Shown here: positions 13,550 to 18,001 of the stretch, in pieces
Layout: every line of letters starts with the position of its first letter
Numbering within the stretch: position 1 is the first letter of the stretch
Assembly (NCBI GenBank): GCA_046723355.1
Contig: JBKOUJ010000095.1
Coordinates: forward strand, 1 to 18,001
Source of the DNA: 13-2-20CM-68-14 sp046723355
GTDB taxonomy: Bacteria > Actinomycetota > Thermoleophilia > Gaiellales > Gaiellaceae
DNA length: 18,001 nucleotides
Direction: 5' to 3'
The notes under the pieces: generated by a model
Databases searched by the model: none
Seen by the model: the letters and a program-made list of their open reading frames with translations, nothing else
Told to the model about the DNA's origin: nothing
Position numbers and translations under genes: made by a program

Positions 13550-14283
13550 CGCTGGTCGAGGCACGGGGCCTCAGCGCCGGCTACGGCACGTCCGTCGTGC
13601 TCGAGGACGTCGAGTTCGACCTCCGCTCGGGCGAGCGAATCGCGGTGCTGGGACCAAACGGCGGAGGCAAGTCGACGCTCTTCCGACTCCTGCTCGGGGA
13701 GCTCGAGCCATTCGGCGGCGAGCTGGTCAGGAACGCCGCCGCGGCGTTCGTTCCGCAGACGGAGCGCTCGCGCCTCGACTATCCCGTGAGCGCGCTCGAC
13801 GTCGCCTTGATGGGGACGCTCTCCCGGCTGCCGTGGTGGCGGCCGAACGGGCGGCGTGAGCGGCGTTTCGCGCGCGAAGCTCTGGGCCGGGTCGGGCTGG
13901 CGGGGCTCGCGGACGCGCAGTTCGGGGAGCTTTCGGGCGGCCAGCGCCAGCGTGTGCTCGTCGCGCGGGCGCTCGTGCAGGACGCGCCGATTCTGTTCCT
14001 CGACGAGCCTTTCGTCGGGGTCGACCGGCCGAGCGAAGAGCTGCTCGAGCAGCTCTTCATCGACCTCGCCGAGGAAGGCCGAGGAATCATGGTCGCGACC
14101 CACGACATCGAGCAGACCTACCGCTACGACCGGGTGCTCTGCCTGAACAGGCGCCAGGTTGCGCTGGGACCTCCTCTGCAGACGCTCATCAGGGAAGTTC
14201 TGGAGACGACGTACGGCGGCGCGATCGTGACGTTGCCCGGCGAGGGACAACCGGCCGCGATTCTTCCGCCGCATCACCATTGA
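13528..14283 (+). CDS. znuC: Zinc ABC transporter ATP-binding protein
   Basis: The protein has 251 residues. Walker A is GPNGGGKST (42-50), the Q-loop glutamine is in AFVPQTERS, the ABC signature is LSGGQ (135-139), Walker B is ILFLDEP (155-161), and the switch histidine is His192 in ATHD. All are intact. It powers the two permeases of the operon and belongs to the metal-transport (ZnuC/MntB/TroB) branch. The ATG at 13528 is preceded by GGAG seven bases upstream and lies 22 bases inside the preceding fusion gene. Its TGA overlaps the ATG of the next permease by one base (TGATG), so all three are one coupled operon. Oddity: it ends PPHHH, a C-terminal His triplet that could bind metal. It could equally be fortuitous. 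Confidence 0.94.
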   Translation: MHNRDALALVEARGLSAGYGTSVVLEDVEFDLRSGERIAVLGPNGGGKSTLFRLLLGELEPFGGELVRNAAAAFVPQTERSRLDYPVSALDVALMGTLSRLPWWRPNGRRERRFAREALGRVGLAGLADAQFGELSGGQRQRVLVARALVQDAPILFLDEPFVGVDRPSEELLEQLFIDLAEEGRGIMVATHDIEQTYRYDRVLCLNRRQVALGPPLQTLIREVLETTYGGAIVTLPGEGQPAAILPPHHH

Positions 14284-15098
14284 TGGCCCACGCGCTGCTC
14301 CATCCGTTCGCGGAGCCGTTCATGCGCAGGGCGCTCTTCGAGCTGCTGCTTCTCGGTGTCGCCGGCAGTCTCGTCGGCTGCTGGGTGCTCCTGTACGAGC
14401 TCGCCTACAGCACCGAGTCGCTCGCCCATGCCCTCTTTCCGGGGCTGGTCGTCGCCGCCCTGCTGGGGCTCCCGCTCCTTGCGGGCGGCGCCGTGGGCGT
14501 TCTCGCGGCCGCGATCGCGATTGCGTTCGTCGGACGGATACCGCTCGTCGAGCGGGATGCCGGTGTCGCGGTCGTGATCACGTCGCTCTTCGGCCTCGGC
14601 GTCGTGCTCGCGCTCTCGCCGAGCTCCCCGCCGGGCCTCGAGAGCCTCCTCTTCGGCGATCTACTCGGGGTGACGCGCGGCGACCTCGTCATCTCGGGCG
14701 TGCTCGGCGCAGCCACGGGCGCCGCGGTCGTCGCTCTCCATCGTCCGCTGCTCGTGGCCGGCTTCGATCGCCGCAGCGCCAGAGCCTTCGGTGCAAGGCC
14801 GTTTCTGGTCGATGCGGCCCTGCTCGTTCTCATCGCCGTCGGCGTGCTCGTCGGGGTGCAGGCCCTGGGAAACCTGCTCGTGATCGCGCTGCTCGTCGGG
14901 CCCGCCGCCGCCGCCCGCCAGCTCGTCGACCGGCTCCCGGCGATGATGGGCCTCGCCACGGTATTCGCGTGGACGTCGGCAATCGCCGGCCTGTACGTCT
15001 CCTACTACCTCGACGTCGCGGCCGGGGCTGCGGTGGCCTCCGCGATGGTCGCACTGTTTCTGATCGCGACGCTCGCCGGCGCTATCCGCGGCACCTGA
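14283..15098 (+). CDS. znuB: Zinc ABC transporter permease, second subunit (ZnuB-like)
   Basis: The protein has 271 residues of the ABC-3 family (PF00950 type). After a short amphipathic start (MAHALLHPFAEPFMRRAL) come about eight membrane helices. The typical early motif is YSTESLAHALFPGLVVA. A GLESLLFGDLLGVTRGDL segment and the late coupling region ALGNLLVIALLVGPAAAARQL correspond to the ATPase-contact and pore helices. The fused permease shares the same landmarks (YTHAVGTAAFPGLVLA; ALGALLVSALLVVPAATARL), so the pore is probably a heterodimer of the two, as proposed for the TroC/TroD arrangement. The ATG at 14283 overlaps the preceding TGA. A TTG three bases earlier is possible but unnecessary. 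No clear terminator follows; only a weak stem at 15101-15113. Confidence 0.92.
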   Translation: MAHALLHPFAEPFMRRALFELLLLGVAGSLVGCWVLLYELAYSTESLAHALFPGLVVAALLGLPLLAGGAVGVLAAAIAIAFVGRIPLVERDAGVAVVITSLFGLGVVLALSPSSPPGLESLLFGDLLGVTRGDLVISGVLGAATGAAVVALHRPLLVAGFDRRSARAFGARPFLVDAALLVLIAVGVLVGVQALGNLLVIALLVGPAAAARQLVDRLPAMMGLATVFAWTSAIAGLYVSYYLDVAAGAAVASAMVALFLIATLAGAIRGT

Positions 15099-15100
15099 TC

Positions 15101-15113
15101 GCCGGGCACCGGC
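15101..15113 (+). terminator. Weak hairpin after the zinc operon
   Basis: GCCGG-GCA-CCGGC forms a five-base-pair GC stem three bases after the permease stop. It has no T-tract. It could be a weak terminator or chance in a GC-rich genome. Confidence 0.2.
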
Positions 15114-15147
15114 AGGGTTAAGCCGGCCGAGGGCGTAACGGCAACTC

Positions 15148-16389
15148 GTGGCCGTGCGCGTTCCGCACCTCTATCGCTCGCTTCGGCTCTTCGCGCTCGG
15201 GAGCTTTGCGCTGCTCTCACGAGAGGTCGATGCCGGCGCAGAGATCCCGTTCTCGTTCGAGGAGCACGACGGCGGCGAGCGCCCGCTCTACGACTACCGG
15301 CCGCTGGTCGGCAACTACGTGGACGCGCGCGCGAGCCGGCTCGCCGCGCTGCCCGACGCCCTTGTGGCCCTCGAGGAGCTGCAGCGCGAGCCGGCCGCGG
15401 CGATTTACGCACGCGCTCACACCGGCGGGGACGGAAGCGACAGCGGCGCCCTCGTGCGGACCGTCCTGCTTCCACTGCTGACCGAAGTCGCCGAGCGCTG
15501 CGGCGGCTTCGATTGGGACGACGCAGTCTTCGACCACTCCTATGCGGAGCTCGAGCGCTCGCTCTTCGGCAGCCGTCGGGCGTATGCCGCCGTCGCGCCA
15601 GTCGTCGGCCTGGGCGCCGGGAGCCAGGTCGACCTCGGCCGGGGGGTTCGCATCCGTGTGGCCGCGGCGGGCGAGCTGGCCGCATCGTGGCCCGACGCGG
15701 CCCGGCTCCTGCCGCCCGCGTTCGGGCGCGAGCCGGATCGTGTCTGCGTCCTCGAGCTCGAACGGCCGCTCCAGGCGGCCGAGACGGCACCTCCCGACGC
15801 GCCCGCCGAATTGGCGGACGCGGTTACGGCGCTGCGCCTGGCGACCTCGGCGCCCGTCGCAGCCGGGCCGGTCCTCTTCGAACGTCTCGATTGGCGGCCG
15901 TACGGGATTCGTCCGGTGCTGCCGATCGCGGCCACGCAGCCGCCGGGCGAGCCTTCGCGGCTCGATGCGTTCCGCGGCAAGCTTGCCGCCGACCTCTTGG
16001 CCCGGATCACGACGGCCGACGACGATCCGGACCTTGCGGAGGCGCTCGACCGCTGGGAGCTCTCGCTGTTCGCGAGTGAGCCTTTCCGGTCCGAGCAGCT
16101 GCGCGAGTCGTTGACCGCGCTGCTTGGCGGCGCCGACGGCCTCTGGGCAGCAACCGTCCGCGGAGCGCTCCTCCTGGGGGAGACCGCCCGCGACCGGGCC
16201 GACCAGCTCGAGCGCCTGCGCGCGCTCAGCGCGGGCGAGCCGGCGAAGCCGTCGACGCTCGACGTCGTTCGGCGGGCGCTCGTCGAAACGCTGCTCCACG
16301 GCGACCGGCCGGCCCTCGTCGCGGCACTCGACGAGTCGCTGCTCGGCTTGCGGGCGCGGCCGGCGAGCTTCCTGACCGCCGTCGCATAG
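15148..16389 (+). CDS. Hypothetical 413-residue protein, no family recognised
   Basis: Starts at GTG 15148 (an in-frame GTG six bases later is an alternative); no good ribosome binding site or -10 is visible. The protein is soluble-looking and rich in Ala, Leu, Glu, Asp and Arg, with no signal peptide or convincing membrane helix. The N-terminal part has PFSFEEHDGGERPLYDYRPLVGN, then ARASRLAALPDALVALEEL. A middle part (about 150-260) has strand-like segments (VRIRVAAAGELAAS; RVCVLELERPL; PVLFERLDWRPYGIRPVLPI). The C-terminal third is helical and may be its own domain (WELSLFASEPFRSEQLRESL; WAATVRGALLLGETARDRAD; DVVRRALVETLLHGDRPALV; LDESLLGLRARP). No catalytic motif can be named. Long clean coding bias makes it a real gene. 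It stands 49 bases after the zinc operon and could be read through from it, but nothing in the protein suggests metal transport. Confidence 0.8.
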   Translation: MAVRVPHLYRSLRLFALGSFALLSREVDAGAEIPFSFEEHDGGERPLYDYRPLVGNYVDARASRLAALPDALVALEELQREPAAAIYARAHTGGDGSDSGALVRTVLLPLLTEVAERCGGFDWDDAVFDHSYAELERSLFGSRRAYAAVAPVVGLGAGSQVDLGRGVRIRVAAAGELAASWPDAARLLPPAFGREPDRVCVLELERPLQAAETAPPDAPAELADAVTALRLATSAPVAAGPVLFERLDWRPYGIRPVLPIAATQPPGEPSRLDAFRGKLAADLLARITTADDDPDLAEALDRWELSLFASEPFRSEQLRESLTALLGGADGLWAATVRGALLLGETARDRADQLERLRALSAGEPAKPSTLDVVRRALVETLLHGDRPALVAALDESLLGLRARPASFLTAVA

Positions 16390-16406
16390 TCGTCACAGTT
16401 TCGACA

Positions 16407-16435
16407 CAGACACGTGCGGATTTGCCCGCTAGGTT
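16407..16435 (+). promoter_or_regulatory. Promoter (CAGACA - 17 bp - TAGGTT) of small helical protein gene
   Basis: -35 CAGACA (16407-16412) shares GACA with the consensus and is 17 bases from -10 TAGGTT (16430-16435). The ATG at 16442 comes six bases later. This is the one TAGNNT promoter here with an acceptable -35. The surrounding 52-base gap is clearly A/T-richer than the genes. Confidence 0.5.
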
Positions 16436-16441
16436 CGTGGC

Positions 16442-16765
16442 ATGGACGAGGCGCGGGCGGTCATTCACAGGCTGGAGCGGATCGAAGCGCTCGAACGCGA
16501 GGGCGCGACGCCGCAGCTGCTGCTCGCCGAGGTCCGGGAGCTCCTCCGCGAGGGCGAGGAATGGATCAGGGCCGAGCGGGACGGCACGGACCGGGCAGAA
16601 GAGGCGCTCGACCGCTGCCGACTCGCGCACGACCGCGGCAGTGGTTGCGATGCCGCTGAAAAGTTCGTGCCGGCTTTGGCGGCGCGACCGCTAAACCCGA
16701 CTGGTTCGTCACCCTCAGTTCAAGCTAAGCCCGCGTCTGACGATCGGAGGGTGCCCGTGGCGTAG
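16442..16765 (+). CDS. Small helical hypothetical protein
   Basis: The protein has 107 residues. Residues 1-62 are strongly helical and charged (MDEARAVIHRLERIEALERE; LLLAEVRELLREGEEWIRAE), a likely coiled-coil or helical bundle. From about residue 65 the character changes to a Gly/Ser/Pro/Lys-mixed tail (NPTGSSPSVQAKPASDDRR) and the codon bias weakens. The 3' part may therefore be recently acquired, or the ancestral stop may have been lost or shifted. No family is recognised. The start is fixed by the promoter six bases upstream (TAGGTT). Its TAG stop is the first three bases of the TAGAGT hexamer of the next gene. Function unknown; cytosolic. Confidence 0.6.
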   Translation: MDEARAVIHRLERIEALEREGATPQLLLAEVRELLREGEEWIRAERDGTDRAEEALDRCRLAHDRGSGCDAAEKFVPALAARPLNPTGSSPSVQAKPASDDRRVPVA

Positions 16766-16768
16766 AGT
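16763..16768 (+). promoter_or_regulatory. Leaderless-type -10 (TAGAGT) for the bicupin gene
   Basis: TAGAGT ends seven bases before the ATG at 16776. Its TAG doubles as the stop codon of the preceding gene. The nearest -35-like CTGACG is 20 bases upstream, too far to be convincing. Confidence 0.35.
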
Positions 16769-16775
16769 CGCAGCG

Positions 16776-17726
16776 ATGTCCGAGCACATAGTCCACTGGG
16801 ACGACCTCGACAGCCATCACGGCGAGGCTGGTTCGATCAGCAGCCACTGGACCAACCTCTCTCGCGCCTCGGGCTCGGTTCGGATCCGCGCCAACCGGAT
16901 CCGCGTCGATCCAGGCAAGCGCTCGACCCCGCTGCACGGCGAGAGCGACGAGGAGATCTTCTTCATCCTTCGCGGCTCCGGCCTCGCGTGGCAGCGTGAG
17001 GAAGACAGTGAAACCGACCTGACCTACGAGGTCCGCGCGGGCGACTGTCTCGTCCACCTCGTGGACGCCGAGGCTCACACCCTCGTCGCGGGCGAGGACG
17101 GCATCGACGCGCTCGCCTTCGGCGTCGGGCCCGAGTGGACGTACGCCTACTTCCCGCGGCTGAGCGTGATTCGCGTCGCGCACGCGATCGTCGATGTCGA
17201 CGGCCGTCACCAGTGGCCGATGGAGGCCGAGCTTCCCGAGCCGGAGCTGCCGGAGCCCACCCCGCGCCCGGGTCGCATCGTCAACGTCGACGAGGTCGAG
17301 CCCGCGCAGTGGGGCCGGGGCGACGTGAGCGTCGAGGGCTGGGACCTCGGCGTGGCCGCCGGCTCCGTCAGCACCGGCATCAACTACAACAGAATCGCCC
17401 CCGGAAAGCTGAGCGCGCCCCCGCATTGCCACTCGGTCGAGGAGGAATTCTTCGTGATCCTCGAAGGGGACGGGGTCTGCATCCTCGGCGACGAGGAGCA
17501 TCCGGTACGTCAAGGACACGTCGTTGCGCGACCCGCGTCTTCGCGCGTCCCGCACGCGTTCCGCGCAGGCGAGGCGGGGATGGCGATGCTCGCCTACGGC
17601 ACCCGTGACCCGAACGACATCTGTTATTACCCGCGCTCGGACAAGATCTACTTCCGCGGCGTCGGCCTCATGACGCGCGTCCCGCGGCTGGACTACTGGG
17701 ACGGCGAGCACGGCGAGGAGGATTGA
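16776..17726 (+). CDS. Two-domain cupin protein
   Basis: The protein has 316 residues with two cupin barrels. In the first (about 35-125) the metal site is partly degraded: PGKRSTPLHGESDEEIFFIL gives His54 and acidic residues, but the second His of HxH is Glu56; His101 is in DAEAHTLVAG. The second (about 195-275) is complete: PPHCHSVEEEFFVILEG gives His217, His219 and Glu224 (or Glu223), and VPHAFRAG gives His260. A Pro/Glu-rich linker (ELPEPELPEPTPRPG, about 152-166) joins them. This suggests a metal site in the second barrel and a structural or weak first site. Bicupins include dioxygenases, isomerases and sugar-binding proteins; the substrate cannot be named. The ATG at 16776 follows TAGAGT by seven bases. 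Confidence 0.9.
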   Translation: MSEHIVHWDDLDSHHGEAGSISSHWTNLSRASGSVRIRANRIRVDPGKRSTPLHGESDEEIFFILRGSGLAWQREEDSETDLTYEVRAGDCLVHLVDAEAHTLVAGEDGIDALAFGVGPEWTYAYFPRLSVIRVAHAIVDVDGRHQWPMEAELPEPELPEPTPRPGRIVNVDEVEPAQWGRGDVSVEGWDLGVAAGSVSTGINYNRIAPGKLSAPPHCHSVEEEFFVILEGDGVCILGDEEHPVRQGHVVARPASSRVPHAFRAGEAGMAMLAYGTRDPNDICYYPRSDKIYFRGVGLMTRVPRLDYWDGEHGEED

Positions 17727-17734
17727 TCGCGTAG

Positions 17735-17751
17735 CGGTCCTTCCGGGACCG
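17735..17751 (+). terminator. Hairpin downstream of the bicupin gene
   Basis: CGGTCC-TTCCG-GGACCG forms a perfect six-base-pair stem with a five-base loop, nine bases after the stop codon. No T-tract follows, so intrinsic termination is uncertain. The same TTCCGGGAC sequence recurs at 17808-17816, so the site may instead be regulatory. Confidence 0.35.
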
Positions 17752-17811
17752 GAGGGACTAGCCCGGCGGGGGGTTCCTCCCGAATAGCCGTTATTGGACA
17801 ATCCCCGTTCC

Positions 17812-17822
17812 GGGACAGTCCC
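17812..17822. repeat. GGGAC-A-GTCCC palindrome upstream of parA
   Basis: Five-base perfect arms around a single A. It overlaps the second copy of the direct repeat TTCCGGGAC (17741-17749 and 17808-17816). It could be a protein-binding site for parA control; it does not resemble parS. Confidence 0.4.
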
Positions 17823-17832
17823 TCACCGAATT

Positions 17833-17872
17833 GAACCCGAAAAAGCGCTGCATTTTCATGCATAAAGGGTTC
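17833..17872. repeat. Nested inverted repeats in the parA upstream region
   Basis: The outer arms are GAACCC (17833-17838) and GGGTTC (17867-17872). Between them are the inner arms TGCAT (17849-17853) and ATGCA (17858-17862) around TTTC. The inner dyad overlaps the proposed -35 and the outer right arm lies in the promoter spacer, a plausible operator position. It is markedly A/T-rich for this genome. Confidence 0.45.
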
Positions 17873-17881
17873 GGCTACTAT
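17853..17881 (+). promoter_or_regulatory. Possible parA promoter (TTTTCA - 17 bp - TACTAT)
   Basis: -35 TTTTCA (17853-17858) and -10 TACTAT (17876-17881) each match the consensus at four of six positions with a 17-base spacer. Transcription would start near 17888, leaving a short leader with GAAAGGG before the ATG at 17902. Unlike other starts in this window, this one is not leaderless. Confidence 0.45.
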
Positions 17882-17901
17882 CAGACGAAAGAAAGGGTCT
17901 G

Positions 17902-18001
17902 ATGGGGCTGGCACGTCTGCTTCCGCGACCGGGAACCCGGGACGACATTTCGAAAGGAGCCACGCTGGGGAGGGTCATCGCCTTCGCCAACCAGAAGGGC
18001 G
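17902..18001 (+). CDS. parA: ParA/Soj-type chromosome partitioning ATPase (partial, N-terminus only)
   Basis: The last 33 codons end in VIAFANQKG, the hallmark first strand and start of the deviant Walker A (normally KGGVGKTT) of ParA/Soj proteins, which act with ParB and parS in chromosome segregation. The window ends before the P-loop is complete. Two starts are possible. ATG at 17902, preceded by GAAAGGG, gives a 21-residue extension (MGLARLLPRPGTRDDISKGA). CTG at 17965 has an excellent AAAGGAG five bases upstream and gives the usual short N-terminus MGRVIAFANQKG. The second matches family length better but uses a rare start codon. MinD-like ATPases are an alternative, but the ANQKG sequence favours ParA. 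Confidence 0.82.
   Translation, partial: MGLARLLPRPGTRDDISKGATLGRVIAFANQKG

Noticed and set aside
17727..18001. parS site near parA
   Set aside because: No match to the TGTTTCACGTGAAACA-type sequence was found by eye in the window; the palindromes here are different.
1..18001. CRISPR arrays, tRNA genes, insertion sequences or defence systems
   Set aside because: No regularly spaced repeats, cloverleaf genes, transposases or defence-type nuclease genes were seen; the HhH-GPD protein, Lhr and Nei are housekeeping-type repair proteins.

Overview
The window looks like chromosomal DNA of a high-GC actinobacterium (roughly 70% G+C by eye, strong G/C third-position bias, GTG starts, tightly packed genes). 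The flavour of the proteins and the apparent excess of leaderless promoters suggest the Thermoleophilia (Gaiellales/Solirubrobacterales side). That placement is inference from memory of the families, not a search result. There are no tRNA or rRNA genes, CRISPR arrays, insertion sequences or phage genes. The end of the window enters a ParA-type partition gene, so it may lie near the replication origin, but no parS site is visible.

Layout. (1) 1-749, minus strand: a glutaredoxin/GST-N-like thiol protein cut by the left edge, preceded by the frameshifted and truncated remnant of a secreted protein. (2) 813-2243, plus: a phytoene-desaturase-like FAD oxidoreductase, whose stop codon interlocks in one TTAA with the following minus-strand gene. 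(3) 2240-5572, minus: a secreted protein of unknown function, a HhH-GPD (TIGR03252-like) DNA-repair-type protein, a GMC oxidoreductase and a P-loop nucleoside/nucleotide-kinase-like protein, the last two coupled by an ATGA overlap. (4) 5596-11314: a 70-residue membrane protein, a 1435-residue Lhr helicase, an antisense small membrane protein and a Nei-type DNA glycosylase/AP lyase. Lhr and Nei are neighbours in mycobacteria too, so this is a repair locus. (5) 11316-15098: a zinc-uptake locus. A Fur/Zur-family regulator is divergent from an operon that encodes a permease fused to its own substrate-binding protein, an ATPase with a C-terminal His triplet, and a second permease. (6) 15148-17726: a 413-residue unknown protein, a small helical protein and a two-domain cupin. 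(7) 17727-18001: an A/T-richer regulatory region and the start of parA.

How the parts work together. The zinc locus is the clearest functional unit. The regulator and the transporter share one 57-bp intergenic region. A 36-bp interrupted palindrome there covers both promoters in mirror image, so one bound Zur should silence both. The fusion puts a lipobox inside the polypeptide between permease and binding protein. Its Cys287 follows an arginine-rich loop and a hydrophobic stretch, as expected if the binding domain is exported by an internal lipoprotein signal.

A second window-wide pattern is a TANNNT hexamer, most often TAGNNT, ending 6 to 8 bases before the start codon of eight genes. This is what leaderless transcription would look like. 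By contrast, the two starts with convincing Shine-Dalgarno sequences at the head of a transcript are the pseudogene and parA.
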